This document shows, piece after piece, positions 27,446-37,176 of a stretch of DNA of 64,000 nt. The stretch spans positions 38,897-102,896 of the forward strand of contig CALWID010000002.1 of assembly GCA_944380635.1 (NCBI GenBank), in the 5' to 3' direction. The stretch comes from an uncultured Eubacterium sp. (lineage in GTDB: Bacteria > Bacillota > Clostridia > Oscillospirales > Acutalibacteraceae). Every line of letters starts with the position of its first letter. Position 1 is the stretch's first letter. Position numbers and translations under genes: made by a program. The notes beneath the pieces are model-generated. The model was not told where the DNA came from. It did no database searches and saw only the letters and a program-made list of their open reading frames with translations.

Positions 27446-27595
27446 AAAATTCCCCTGAATTCATTTTTGCATAAAAACACATACTAATTTTAGCAAAAAG
27501 AGCGGGCAAAGTAAATAGAAAAATATTCACAATGCAAAACATACCGCCCCGGCGGCAAATTTTTTACCTTTGACATTAAATTTTTTCCAACACTC

Positions 27596-27624
27596 TTGAC
27601 AAATACGATTTCTTTTTGTATACT
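27596..27624 (+). promoter_or_regulatory. Sigma-A promoter for tRNA-Gly
   Basis: TTGACA at 27596-27601 and TATACT at 27619-27624 with a 17-base spacer, 13 bases before the tRNA. Confidence 0.87.
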
Positions 27625-27637
27625 TCTATTGTTGTTT

Positions 27638-27713
27638 GCGGATTTAGCTCATCCGGTAGAGCGCCACCTTGCCAAGGTGGAGGTAGCGAGTTCGAGTCTC
27701 GTAATCCGCTCCA
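27638..27713 (+). tRNA. tRNA-Gly (GCC)
   Basis: Acceptor stem GCGGATT / AATCCGC, anticodon loop TTGCCAA giving anticodon GCC for glycine, T arm with GTTCGAGTC, encoded CCA. Length 76 nt. Confidence 0.97.
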
Positions 27714-27716
27714 TGC

Positions 27717-27745
27717 GCCGTTCGCGTTTGCGAACGGCTTTTTTT
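27717..27745 (+). terminator. Intrinsic terminator after tRNA-Gly
   Basis: A 9-bp stem, GCCGTTCGC / GCGAACGGC, with a GTTT loop and seven T, starting 4 bases after the CCA. Confidence 0.92.
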
Positions 27746-27784
27746 ATTGTATTTTAATGCAGCGTAAAATTTTTTGCCGCATAC

Positions 27785-27828
27785 AAAAACGCCCGCCGGG
27801 ATTCCTCACCCCGGCGGGTTTTAATTTT
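27785..27828. terminator. Bidirectional terminator
   Basis: CCCGCCGGG / CCCGGCGGG with TTTTAATTTT on the right and, on the reverse strand, CGTTTTTG. It lies past the stop of the S1-domain gene on the reverse strand and past the tRNA terminator on the forward strand. Confidence 0.75.
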
Positions 27829-27964
27829 GCTGCGTGAAACAACAAAATTCGGCACGAATTAAAACATTGTTTCGGCAAACCGCAATGTATCAAAATTAAA
27901 TAATAAACACGGTAAAATACTTTACACGGCGGCACATTTCGGCATACAGGCTCTTTGCCGACGG

Positions 27965-28885
27965 TTAATCAAAAACGGTGGAAATCACTTTGGGCGCGCC
28001 CGGCGGCGAATAATCAAAGCGGTCTATATGGTCCGTATTAACAAAATAAGTGAGTTCCTGAGCCATATCCGCCTCTTCAAACGCCTCAACTATAACAAGT
28101 TTTATTTTCATTTTATCCGGCAAAACGGATTTTATGTATACCGCCACCCGCTGACCTTCAAAAAGATAATCGCACGGCTCGGCAAGCCCCGCTAAATTCG
28201 GCGTAAGTTCAACAAACACACCGTATGTTTCTATACTTCTGACCGTGCCGGTTACCGTTTCGCCTGGCTCAAACATCATAGCGTTTTCGCTCCATGTGCC
28301 AAGCAGTTCTTTAAGCGAAAAAGTAAGTTTATTCGGCTCTCGCTTTCGCAGCACAACTTTTATACATTCGCCCTCATACACTCTTTCCCTGGGGTGGTTT
28401 ATGCGGGAAACGGACAGCATATCAATAGGAATAAGAGCATTTATGCCCGCGCCTATATCTATAAACGCGCCGAATTTTTCAAGGTGGGTAACACGCGCGT
28501 CTATAATATCCCCCTGGGCAAGATTATCAATAAAATTCTTTTTGCAGCCGAGTTGCACCGCCTTGCGTGATAATATGGCGCTGATATTGCCGCGGTCATC
28601 ACGCTGAAAGCCTAAAATAATAAAGCAAACGGGCTTATTTACCTTAGAGATTAGCGCAATATCACGCGTTGTGCCGTCATCTATACCGATAGCGCCCTCC
28701 TCGCGCGGGATTATGCCCCTGATTATGCCCAAATCCACATGCAGGTTATGCTCACTATCGCACATAAGGACCCGGGATTCTATTATACTTCCGTTCATCA
28801 TTGCTATTTTAACATCTTCCAGCGTATCAAAAGTGCGCGTAAGCTGAGGATTTTGCCCCTCCGGGTAGAATTTCATAACATTCAC
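27965..28885 (-). CDS. S1 RNA-binding-domain protein (ribosomal protein S1-like)
   Basis: A 306-residue protein with at least two S1 beta-barrels: GDIIDARVTHLEKFGAFIDI near residue 125 and GETVTGTVRSIETYGVFVEL near 220. An N-terminal region (residues 30-110) has a degenerate S1-like pattern with GIIPREEGAIG. Such short S1 homologues in Firmicutes bind RNA and act in translation or RNA turnover rather than as full ribosomal S1. ATG 28885 follows AGAGAG. It is transcribed alone, divergent from DUF951-murI-prfA. Confidence 0.85.
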   Translation of the reverse strand: MNVMKFYPEGQNPQLTRTFDTLEDVKIAMMNGSIIESRVLMCDSEHNLHVDLGIIRGIIPREEGAIGIDDGTTRDIALISKVNKPVCFIILGFQRDDRGNISAILSRKAVQLGCKKNFIDNLAQGDIIDARVTHLEKFGAFIDIGAGINALIPIDMLSVSRINHPRERVYEGECIKVVLRKREPNKLTFSLKELLGTWSENAMMFEPGETVTGTVRSIETYGVFVELTPNLAGLAEPCDYLFEGQRVAVYIKSVLPDKMKIKLVIVEAFEEADMAQELTYFVNTDHIDRFDYSPPGAPKVISTVFD

Positions 28886-29088
28886 TCTCTTTAAACGGCG
28901 CGTTTTTACTGCCTGCCCCGCTGTTTTTATGGATTTTTATATGCTTTGCGCAGGGCGTATTAGCGTTATAGGGCGCCTTAATATTGTCTGTTTTAAATGT
29001 ATGCAAAATTCGCGGCGATTATGTTGTAAATGTAATAAATATGTGATAAAATACTTTATTAATAAAGTTAAGAGCGCAGAGAAAGCGC

Positions 29089-29289
29089 ATGGCGGGTGAT
29101 TATTTGGATTACAGCGTTGGCGATACTGTTATTATGAAAAAGCCGCACCCGTGCGGCAGCAGTGAGTTTAAGATTTTAAGAGTGGGCGTTGATTTTAAAC
29201 TGAAATGCGCCGGCTGCGGACGGGAGATTATGGTGCCCCGCATAAAGGCGCTGAAAAGCATTAAAAGGAAAAAGGAAGAATCAAAATGA
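29089..29289 (+). CDS. DUF951 domain-containing protein
   Basis: A 66-residue protein matching DUF951: GDTVIMKKPHPCG, FKILRVGVDFKLKC, CAGCGREIMVPR. The Cys residues (CG, CAGC) could bind a metal. The family is short, conserved in Firmicutes and has no defined role that I know of. Its ATG follows AGAGAAAGCGC, a weak ribosome site. The stop overlaps the murI start by 4 bases (ATGA), so both genes are translated together. Confidence 0.93.
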   Translation: MAGDYLDYSVGDTVIMKKPHPCGSSEFKILRVGVDFKLKCAGCGREIMVPRIKALKSIKRKKEESK

Positions 29290-30053
29290 GTTCTTCGGCT
29301 CCGGTGGGATTTTTTGATTCCGGAATAGGCGGCGTTACGGTGCTGAAAGAGGCTATACGCCTGCTGCCTAATGAAAATTATATTTTTTTCAGCGATTCAA
29401 AAAACAACCCTTACGGTGATAAGAGCGACGGCGAAATAATTGCCCGCTCAAAGGAAATAACCCGCTTTTTAATAAATGAAAAGCACTGCAAGGCAATAGT
29501 TATAGCCTGCAACACCGCCTCCGCCAAAGCGGCAAAAAGCCTGAGGGCGGAATTTTCAAAAATCCCCATTGCCGCCATTGAACCCGCGTACAAAGTAGTT
29601 CATGACGCGCGGCCTACAGGCGCAACGCTTATAATGGCAACCAAAGGCACTATAAAAAGCGAAAAATTCCGCCGCCTTTATTATTCTTATTACGACCACC
29701 ACACAAGCATTCACTCCTGCCCCGGGCTTGCGGATTTGATTGAAAACGGCAGCAGCGATGAAGTGCTTGATTACCTGAAAAAGACCCTTGCGCCTTACAA
29801 AGGCAAGGTGCAAAATGTTGTGCTTGGCTGCACGCATTACCCGCTTGCGAAAAAAGAGATAGCGGCAGTTTTGGGCAATGTTGATTTTTTTGACGGCGCG
29901 CCCGGAATTGCAAAGCGGCTTAAATACCTGCTGCAAAAAAACGATATTCTTAACGGCGGCACGGCAGGGAACACAGAATTTATTGATTCCGCAGAAGATG
30001 AAGAAATAAGAAAAGCGAAAGCCGCCCGGTTTTACGATATATTAAAGAGGTAA
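29286..30053 (+). CDS. murI: Glutamate racemase
   Basis: A 255-residue cofactor-independent racemase that makes D-glutamate for peptidoglycan. The two catalytic cysteines are visible: Cys75 in ACNTASA and Cys182 in GCTHYPL. The N-terminal FFDSGIGGVTVL carries the substrate-binding Asp-Ser, and SDSKNNPYG follows. Length is standard. It overlaps DUF951 by 4 bases and is followed 3 bases later by prfA, forming a tight housekeeping operon. Confidence 0.96.
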   Translation: MSSSAPVGFFDSGIGGVTVLKEAIRLLPNENYIFFSDSKNNPYGDKSDGEIIARSKEITRFLINEKHCKAIVIACNTASAKAAKSLRAEFSKIPIAAIEPAYKVVHDARPTGATLIMATKGTIKSEKFRRLYYSYYDHHTSIHSCPGLADLIENGSSDEVLDYLKKTLAPYKGKVQNVVLGCTHYPLAKKEIAAVLGNVDFFDGAPGIAKRLKYLLQKNDILNGGTAGNTEFIDSAEDEEIRKAKAARFYDILKR

Positions 30054-30056
30054 TTT

Positions 30057-31136
30057 ATGTTTGATAAACTGACGGAAGTAGAAAAAAGATTTGATGAGAT
30101 AAACAAACTTGTGTGCACGCCGGAAGTTGTTTCCGATATGCAAAAATACACAGCGCTGATGAAAGAATTAAAGCACTTAACCCCCGTTGTTGAGAAATTC
30201 AGGGAATACAAAAAAGTGCTTAAGAGCTGCGATGACTGCCGCGAGATACTTGATGACCCCGATGCGGACTCCGACCTTGCCGCAATGGCTAAGGAAGAGT
30301 TAGAGGAAAGCAAAAAAGAGGAAGAAGATATAAAAGCGCAGCTTAAAGTTTTGCTGCTGCCGCGCGACCCAAATGATGATAAAAATGTTATTATTGAAAT
30401 TCGCGGCGGGGCAGGCGGCGAGGAGAGCGCCCTTTTTGCCGGTGTGCTTTTCAGAATGTATTCCATGTACGCCGAATCAAAAGGATTTAAAACAGAAATT
30501 ATGAACGCAAACGAAACGGGGCTTGGCGGATACAAGGAAATCAGTTTTCTTATTGAGGGGGACGGCGCTTACAGCCGCTTTAAGTTTGAGAGCGGAGTGC
30601 ACCGTGTGCAGCGTGTGCCGGAAACCGAAAGCCAGGGGCGTATTCATACCTCCACCGTTACGGTTGCCGTTTTGCCTGAGGCTGAGGAAGTTGATTTTGA
30701 ACTTAACGACAAGGATTTGCAGATAGACACTTTCCGCTCCAGCGGCGCGGGCGGTCAGCATATCAACAAGACTTCTTCCGCCATAAGGATAACTCATATC
30801 CCGACGGGCACGGTAGTTGAGTGCCAGGACGAGCGCAGCCAGCACAAAAACAAGGAAAAAGCGCTGAAAGTTTTGCGTTCCCGCCTTTACGATATGGAAA
30901 AGGCAAAGCACGACGCCGAAATTGCGGGCGAGCGCAGGGCGCAGGTCGGCACCGGCGACCGTTCTGAAAGAATAAGAACTTACAACTACCCGCAGGGCAG
31001 AGTAACCGACCACCGCATAGGGCTGACGCTCTATAAACTTGAGCAGATATTAAACGGCGATTTGGACGAACTTATTGACGCCCTTATCACGGCGGACACC
31101 GCTGAAAAACTGAAAGCCGGGGCCGAGGAATTATAA
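30057..31136 (+). CDS. prfA: Peptide chain release factor 1
   Basis: A 359-residue class I release factor that reads UAA and UAG. The codon-recognition tripeptide is PET (188-190), the RF1 version of PxT, and [14 protein letters not shown] follows it. The hydrolysis motif GGQ is at 232-234 within [14 protein letters not shown]. The C-terminal block [19 protein letters not shown] is typical. Adjacent genes are murI and the TsaC-CoaE fusion. In many bacteria prfA is next to hemK/prmC; here prmC is absent. Confidence 0.97.
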   Translation: MFDKLTEVEKRFDEINKLVCTPEVVSDMQKYTALMKELKHLTPVVEKFREYKKVLKSCDDCREILDDPDADSDLAAMAKEELEESKKEEEDIKAQLKVLLLPRDPNDDKNVIIEIRGGAGGEESALFAGVLFRMYSMYAESKGFKTEIMNANETGLGGYKEISFLIEGDGAYSRFKFESGVHRVQRVPETESQGRIHTSTVTVAVLPEAEEVDFELNDKDLQIDTFRSSGAGGQHINKTSSAIRITHIPTGTVVECQDERSQHKNKEKALKVLRSRLYDMEKAKHDAEIAGERRAQVGTGDRSERIRTYNYPQGRVTDHRIGLTLYKLEQILNGDLDELIDALITADTAEKLKAGAEEL

Positions 31137-31163
31137 AAGACTGTATAAACTGAAGGCATAAAA

Positions 31164-32732
31164 ATGGAAACAAAAATATTCAGACCCACAAGTGAAAACA
31201 TTGCGGCGGCGGGTGAAATAATACGCCGCGGCGGACTTGTTGCTTTTCCTACGGAAACAGTGTACGGGCTGGGTGCAAACGCGCTGAGCGACGAGGCTGT
31301 TTCAAAGATATATAAGGCAAAAGGCCGCCCGAGCGACAATCCTCTGATAGTACACATTGCTCAGAAAGAGGATATTCTGCCGCTTGTTAAAGAAGTGCCG
31401 CCCAAGGCTAAGGCGCTTATGGAGGCGTTTTTCCCCGGGCCTCTTACAATAATCCTGCCGAAAAGCGATAAGATAGGAAAAGTGGTGAGCGGCGGGCTTG
31501 ACACCGTGGGCATAAGAATGCCGCAAAACCCGATTGCAAGGGAATTTATAAAGGCGGCAGGAGTACCTATAGCGGCGCCGAGCGCCAACACGAGCGGTTT
31601 GCCCAGCCCGACTAACGCCAAATATGTTATAGAGGATATGCAGGGTAAAATAGACGCGGTTATTGACGGCGGCAGCAGCGAATTTGGTATAGAATCAACT
31701 GTTTTGACCCTTGCGGGCGAGATACCCACTATCCTGCGCCCGGGCGCGATAACTCAGGAAATGCTGAGTGAAGTAATCGGCAGAGTTGATATTGCCCGCG
31801 CCGTTACTCAGGGTATGGCGGACGGCGAAACGGCGGCGTCCCCGGGAATGAAATACAAACATTACGCCCCAAAGGCAAAAATAATAATAGTAAACGCCCC
31901 CAAAGAAAAATACGAAAAATTCGTAAACGCTCAGGACGGGGCTTTTGCCCTTTGCTATGAGGGGGACAATATTACAATACCGAAAGTTACATTCGGCAGA
32001 GAGGGCGATGATTTAAGCCAAAGTCATGCGCTGTTTGACGCATTGCGCCGGCTGGACGAACTCGGCGCCGAAAAGGTATATGCCCGCAATCCGAAACTTA
32101 CGGGAGTCGGCCTTGCGGTTTATAACCGCCTGATACGGGCGGCGGCATTCTGCGTTATAGACCTTGAAAAGCCGTTTCTTATAGGGCTTACGGGGCAGAC
32201 GGGCGCCGGCAAAAGTTATGTGGCAAAAAAACTGCGTGATATGGGATATAATATTGTTGACGCAGATTATTATTCCCGCAGATTAACCGAGGACGACTCG
32301 CCGATACTGCCGCTTATTGCGCAGACTTTCGGCGCTGATACCGTTGAGCACGGCGTGCTGAACAGAAAAATACTTGCCGAAAAAGTTTTTTCAAACAAGG
32401 ATTTGCTTGAAAAGCTGAATAAAATTATGCACCCGAGGATTCTTGAAATGTGCGAAAGCGCGGCAGAATTTCCGTGCGTGCTGGATGCTCCGCAGTTATT
32501 TGAAAGCGGCGGCGAAAGGCTTTGCGCAAGGGTGCTGAGCGTTACTGCGCCTGAAGATTTGCGCCTTAAAAGAATAATTGAGCGGGACGGAATATCAAAA
32601 CAGCAGGCGCGGGACAGAATGAACGCCCAGCACAGCGAGGAATTTTTTAAGGAAAATTCGGATTTTACCGTTATTAATGACGGCAGAGATATAATTTCAC
32701 AACTCAAAATATTCAAGGAGGAATCATTATGA
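31164..32732 (+). CDS. Fusion: threonylcarbamoyl-AMP synthase (Sua5/TsaC) with dephospho-CoA kinase
   Basis: A 522-residue two-enzyme protein. Residues 1-335 are a full Sua5: GGLVAFPTETVYGLG, KAKGRPSDNPL, GIRMPQNPIA, APSANTSGLPSPT, the SPGMKYKHYAPKA linker and a C-terminal Sua5 domain. It makes threonylcarbamoyl-AMP for t6A in tRNA. Residues 336-522 are CoaE: Walker A GQTGAGKS (344-351), NIVDADYYSRRL, HPRILE and the lid RMNAQHSEE. It phosphorylates dephospho-CoA in the last step of CoA synthesis. No stop or frameshift lies between the halves. It overlaps the M18 peptidase gene by 4 bases (ATGA). Confidence 0.93.
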   Translation: METKIFRPTSENIAAAGEIIRRGGLVAFPTETVYGLGANALSDEAVSKIYKAKGRPSDNPLIVHIAQKEDILPLVKEVPPKAKALMEAFFPGPLTIILPKSDKIGKVVSGGLDTVGIRMPQNPIAREFIKAAGVPIAAPSANTSGLPSPTNAKYVIEDMQGKIDAVIDGGSSEFGIESTVLTLAGEIPTILRPGAITQEMLSEVIGRVDIARAVTQGMADGETAASPGMKYKHYAPKAKIIIVNAPKEKYEKFVNAQDGAFALCYEGDNITIPKVTFGREGDDLSQSHALFDALRRLDELGAEKVYARNPKLTGVGLAVYNRLIRAAAFCVIDLEKPFLIGLTGQTGAGKSYVAKKLRDMGYNIVDADYYSRRLTEDDSPILPLIAQTFGADTVEHGVLNRKILAEKVFSNKDLLEKLNKIMHPRILEMCESAAEFPCVLDAPQLFESGGERLCARVLSVTAPEDLRLKRIIERDGISKQQARDRMNAQHSEEFFKENSDFTVINDGRDIISQLKIFKEESL

Positions 32733-34129
32733 GTGAAAAAGCAAAGGAACTTAAAAAACTGCTTTTCAACAACAAGCAGAACGGAATTGATGTTATGAGC
32801 GATGACGAGCTCAGGCTCTGCGACACATTCTGCGAGGGTTACAAAGGCTTTTTGTGGAACAACAAAACAGAGCGTGAAGTTGCGGCGTGGGCAGTTGAAA
32901 CGGCAAAAGCCGCCGATTTTACCAAGTTTAACGAATTCGGCGCTCCGCTTACCCCGGGGCAGAGAGTTTATGTTGCCAACAGAGGCAAGGCGGTAATTTT
33001 ATGCGTAAAAGGCAAAAAGCCGGTTAAAGAGGGCGTACGCATTGTTGCGGCGCATATTGATTCGCCAAGAGTGGATTTAAAGCAGTGCCCGATTTATGAG
33101 GACGGCTCAATCGCCTTCTTTAAAACGCACTACTATGGCGGTATTAAAAAATACCAGTGGGGCGCAATTCCGCTTTCACTGCACGGCAGAATCTGCAAAA
33201 ATGACGGCACTTATGTAGATATAAGGCTTGGCGAAGAGCCGGGCGAGCCAAAATTCTGCATTACGGATATCCTGCCACATCTGGCGCTTGAACAATACAC
33301 AAGAAAGCCAAACGAACTTATAAAAGGCGAGGAAATGAATGTGCTTATCGGCTCCCGCCCGTTTAAAGACGATGAGGAAAGCGAAAAGATAAAACTTAAT
33401 ATTCTTAATATTCTTTATGAAAAATACGGCATTGTTGAGCGTGATTTCCTTTCGGCCGAACTTGAACTTGTGCCGGCTTTCACCGTTGACGATATCGGCT
33501 TTGACAGAAGTATGATAGGCGGCTACGGCCATGACGACAGGGTTTGCGCTTACCCCGCTTTTGAGGCGATTACAGAAATAAAAGGCGCGCCGGAATACAC
33601 TGCCATCACGGTGCTTACGGATAAGGAAGAAATAGGCAGCGTCGGCAACACGGGGCTTAATTCAAGTTACCTTAAGTATTTTATTGAGGACCTTGCCCGC
33701 CTTGAGGGCTGCGAGGGCAGAGATGTGCTGCGACACAGCAAATGCCTTTCCGCCGATGTAAACGCCGCGTTTGACCCCACTTGGGCGTCCGCTTATGAAA
33801 AGAACAATTCAAGCCTTATCAACAACGGCGTTTGCGTAACTAAGTTTACCGGCAGCCGCGGCAAGAGCGAAACGAATGACGCCTCTGCCGAATTTGTAAG
33901 TTGGGTAAAGGCTCTGCTTGAAAACAACGGCGTTCTTTGGCAGAGCGGCGAACTCGGCAAAGTTGACGCAGGCGGCGGCGGCACCGTTGCTATGTATATT
34001 GCAAATCTTGATGTTGATACAATTGATGTGGGCGTTCCCGTGCTCTCTATGCACGCGCCGTATGAAGTAGTCAGCAAAATAGATGTTTATATGGCATATA
34101 AAGCCTTCATCACTTTCTTTACAAAATAA
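32729..34129 (+). CDS. M18 family aminopeptidase
   Basis: A 466-residue zinc aminopeptidase of family M18 (aspartyl aminopeptidase/ApeA-like). It removes N-terminal residues from peptides in the cytoplasm. Visible metal and catalytic motifs are VAAHIDSPRVDLKQ, GYGHDDRVCAYP and LTDKEEIGSVGNTG, plus the C-terminal SMHAPYEVVSKID with a ligand His. Length matches the family. It is coupled to the TsaC-CoaE fusion by ATGA overlap and ends the operon before a hairpin. Substrate preference cannot be read. Confidence 0.93.
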   Translation: MSEKAKELKKLLFNNKQNGIDVMSDDELRLCDTFCEGYKGFLWNNKTEREVAAWAVETAKAADFTKFNEFGAPLTPGQRVYVANRGKAVILCVKGKKPVKEGVRIVAAHIDSPRVDLKQCPIYEDGSIAFFKTHYYGGIKKYQWGAIPLSLHGRICKNDGTYVDIRLGEEPGEPKFCITDILPHLALEQYTRKPNELIKGEEMNVLIGSRPFKDDEESEKIKLNILNILYEKYGIVERDFLSAELELVPAFTVDDIGFDRSMIGGYGHDDRVCAYPAFEAITEIKGAPEYTAITVLTDKEEIGSVGNTGLNSSYLKYFIEDLARLEGCEGRDVLRHSKCLSADVNAAFDPTWASAYEKNNSSLINNGVCVTKFTGSRGKSETNDASAEFVSWVKALLENNGVLWQSGELGKVDAGGGGTVAMYIANLDVDTIDVGVPVLSMHAPYEVVSKIDVYMAYKAFITFFTK

Positions 34130-34152
34130 TGAACCGTATTTGCGGCAACAAA

Positions 34153-34177
34153 AGAGCCTCCCTTTTAGGGAGGCTCT
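34153..34177 (+). terminator. Hairpin after the aminopeptidase gene
   Basis: A 10-bp perfect stem, AGAGCCTCCC / GGGAGGCTCT, with only a weak T tail. It marks the end of the housekeeping region; beyond it composition becomes more AT-rich. Confidence 0.7.
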
Positions 34178-34385
34178 CTGTTTGTAATAAAACAAAATTA
34201 TAAACAAAGCGCAGCCAAGACCGTTCGGTTTATTTGGGCCGCGCTTTTTCTTACCCCTGCGCGGCGGCGGAGGAAATGAGGGTAAAAAATATAGTTACAC
34301 TACTTAAACAATAATACCCGCTTTAAGGCTCAAGCATAATATTCGCAAATTATAACAGCTTTTATATATTTTCAAATATATAAGT

Positions 34386-37025
34386 TTAAGATTCTAATCG
34401 GATAATACTGCTTATAAATCGCTTATCTACGGCAGCTCCGTTAAGATACATACGATTATAAAAGCGCTGTTCATTATTTCCCACAAATAAAGACTCCGTG
34501 AAATCACAGCCACTCAAATTATGCGCTTCTGCTGCATCAGTTAGAGCAAGATAATTTCTTCCTGCGTCATTAAAAAACCTGATGGTCTTATCCTGGCATA
34601 TTCCGATAATCATTTTACCGCTTTCTGCAATTATTAATTTTTCAATTATTTCCGAGCATTTTTCAAACTCAAAAGCAGGTTTTTCTATATTGGATAGTTT
34701 CCAAATACAAATACCATTTCCGCCGCTTATAAGTTGATCTCCGCCGTGCGAAAAAGCGAGGGTGCGAGTAGGCAGAGCTAATTCGCTGTTAATGTGCATT
34801 ATTATTTCGTTTTTATAACTGTTAAATATATATATTCCGTTTCCGGCGCAAGCAACAGCAATTTTTGAAAGATCGGGTAAAACGGCAATGGATGTTACCC
34901 ACATATCGCTCTTTAAAAAATCCTTTTCAAAAACCATTTTGCCGTTTTTAAACATTTTCATTGAGCGGTCTGAATATATTACCAATATATTTTTACAGTC
35001 ATCCGAACAATATACATAATTTATATCTGTAATATTATAAGATCCTTTTGCGTTTATTGTATGCTTTTTATTCACATCATCTATCAGATATATTTCTCGC
35101 TTTTCTTCAACATTGTAAGCAAAAAGTGAATTATCACGCAAATAGCAAATCAAATTCCCAAAAGGCGAAATGTTCATTAAACGACCTTCAAGAACCGCAT
35201 ACGGCTCTGATTTTTTTGATGTATCAAAGAGCAACACGCTATTGCGCGCTGAAGCTACAAGTTTTGAGTCATTATCCAAAAAGTGCAGATTAGTTATGGT
35301 TTGAAAATTTTTATTAGAAAGAATAGAGGTTTTATTCGTGCGAATATCTTTTATAGTTATTATACTTTTGTCTTTCGAGGAAACCAAAGCAACTTTTTGG
35401 CAATTTTTTGATACGGTGGCATTAGCAAATTCACAACGAGACGCTAACAGATAATACTCTGATTTTTGAACATTCCAAATGCCAAAGGACTTTTCAAATT
35501 CGCAAAAAATCATACTGCCATCATAAATAAATTCCGCTCTCGGCAAAATTCCGTTTTGACTGCCTAAAATAAAATTTGACGGATATATTTTAGCATGTTT
35601 AAAACTTGAATTTTTAATATCGAGCACCGGTGTATAAAAATCTGCATATTTGAGTTCTAAATTATTATAACAAGCAGTTATATGGTATGAACGTGATGTT
35701 TTCATTATGTTTATAAGATTGCTTATTGCCTGCGGGTGTTTATTTAATTCAGAATAATATCTTTGCATAAAATGCTCTATAGGCGATTCACTCCAACTTT
35801 CAAGATTATTTTTCTTTTCAAAATCACATTCGCATTTTCTGTCATCATTATCAGTTTCATAATTTACACTGTATCCGTAGCGCTTATCATATTCTCTTAA
35901 AAGTTCGCCTGTAAATTTTCTTATATCATAATTTGCAGAAACTTCAAGATCATCCGCTTTACAGAAATTCATGCAGTTGATTATGTGCTTTGAGGTAAAA
36001 TAATCCCTCCAGACATGATGCATCTCATATCCGTTTTCTATACGACTTAAGATGGCTAAATTATCACAACATATAAGTTCAATGTTATCCACATTTCTTT
36101 TATATACTTCAATATACTCGCTGCTTTTTTTTGGTCCAAGAAGCGTGCGAAAATAACTGATATCACCTGAAAGTTCGGCAAATTCAAAATCCTCTATTAC
36201 ATAACTGTTGTTTTTATATATTTTAAAGGCAAGCGCCGGCATAAAATAGAGCAGTATAAATTCTGCAAGTCTGTCGCCGATATACAGCTCCGGCTGTAAT
36301 TTTTTAAGGCTGTGAAATATAAAATCATCAAGTATATTTCCGCTGCGTATTTTTTTACTGTTGTAAAGCTCTTTATACGGAATATTTTTGCCGTATGTTC
36401 TTGTAAAGGTATCTAAATACAGCGGCGTTCTCAAAAGCGAAAGCAAATGCTTATTTACCTTATTTAAATCTATATTTTGATTAAAAAATTTCTTCAAATA
36501 ATTTATTATCTGTTTATCCGAGAGGCCGCGCATCTCAATTTTTACAAAATCTTTAAAAATCTGAGAATTATCTTTATTAACACGCGAGGATACAACCAGC
36601 CGCACATTTTTACAAGCTTTTAATGTATTGATTTCACGATTAATATCATCCGCCAAATGAATGGGAACTTCGTTATAACCATCTATAAGAATAAAATATC
36701 TATAAGCATTTGTTGTTGTGCTGCTATGCGGTAAAAATAATTTTTCAATTGTTACAATATCAGTGTCGCCACCGGAATAAACAGAGTATATATAGTGCAT
36801 AAGCGGTTTATTAACATCTTCATCTATCTTTTTTATATCTATATAAATAGGGACTATCGGCTCACCGCGTTTTGCAAGCTCAACAAGATAGCAAAACAGG
36901 GCTTTTATTGCTGTTGTCTTTCCCATTCCGCCGGCGCCGTAAAGAAAGATATTTTCAACCTCAAGATTTTTCTGAGTAAAATATTTAACTAAAGAAGAGT
37001 TATATGCGCTGCAACAACTATTCAT
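34386..37025 (-). CDS. NACHT-type STAND NTPase with C-terminal propeller (NLR-like)
   Basis: An 879-residue protein. Walker A is GAGGMGKTT (30-38) and Walker B FILIDGYNE (111-119), the NACHT form with an acidic tail; sensor-like VVSSRVN follows. Residues about 490-840 contain WD40-like blades (ASRCEFANATVSKN, LVASARNSVLLFDTS, FSHGGDQLISGGNGICIWKL), and the end has a pentapeptide-like LSGCDFTES. STAND proteins sense a ligand through the repeat domain and oligomerise on ATP binding. The N-terminal effector is very short (29 residues), so it may act through a partner such as the adjacent DUF4062 or IMPase product. It lies last in the leftward set. Confidence 0.78.
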   Translation of the reverse strand: MNSCCSAYNSSLVKYFTQKNLEVENIFLYGAGGMGKTTAIKALFCYLVELAKRGEPIVPIYIDIKKIDEDVNKPLMHYIYSVYSGGDTDIVTIEKLFLPHSSTTTNAYRYFILIDGYNEVPIHLADDINREINTLKACKNVRLVVSSRVNKDNSQIFKDFVKIEMRGLSDKQIINYLKKFFNQNIDLNKVNKHLLSLLRTPLYLDTFTRTYGKNIPYKELYNSKKIRSGNILDDFIFHSLKKLQPELYIGDRLAEFILLYFMPALAFKIYKNNSYVIEDFEFAELSGDISYFRTLLGPKKSSEYIEVYKRNVDNIELICCDNLAILSRIENGYEMHHVWRDYFTSKHIINCMNFCKADDLEVSANYDIRKFTGELLREYDKRYGYSVNYETDNDDRKCECDFEKKNNLESWSESPIEHFMQRYYSELNKHPQAISNLINIMKTSRSYHITACYNNLELKYADFYTPVLDIKNSSFKHAKIYPSNFILGSQNGILPRAEFIYDGSMIFCEFEKSFGIWNVQKSEYYLLASRCEFANATVSKNCQKVALVSSKDKSIITIKDIRTNKTSILSNKNFQTITNLHFLDNDSKLVASARNSVLLFDTSKKSEPYAVLEGRLMNISPFGNLICYLRDNSLFAYNVEEKREIYLIDDVNKKHTINAKGSYNITDINYVYCSDDCKNILVIYSDRSMKMFKNGKMVFEKDFLKSDMWVTSIAVLPDLSKIAVACAGNGIYIFNSYKNEIIMHINSELALPTRTLAFSHGGDQLISGGNGICIWKLSNIEKPAFEFEKCSEIIEKLIIAESGKMIIGICQDKTIRFFNDAGRNYLALTDAAEAHNLSGCDFTESLFVGNNEQRFYNRMYLNGAAVDKRFISSIIRLES

Positions 37026-37176
37026 AAAGCAAGCCCTCCTTTAGCTCATTAATTTTTTATAATTTTCTTCAATTATTATTCTGTTGGTAATTCAACAAAG
37101 CAGCGTACAAAAGGCGTTTATTCTTCTGTCTGCTTAATTTTATTCGTGCTTTCCGAAACAGCAATTTGATAATGAA

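Noticed and set aside
34200-34260. Second terminator-like hairpin (GCGCAGCC and GGGCCGCGC with a T-run)
   Set aside because: The stem is imperfect and its loop is long; the hairpin at 34153-34177 is clearer, so I did not list it.
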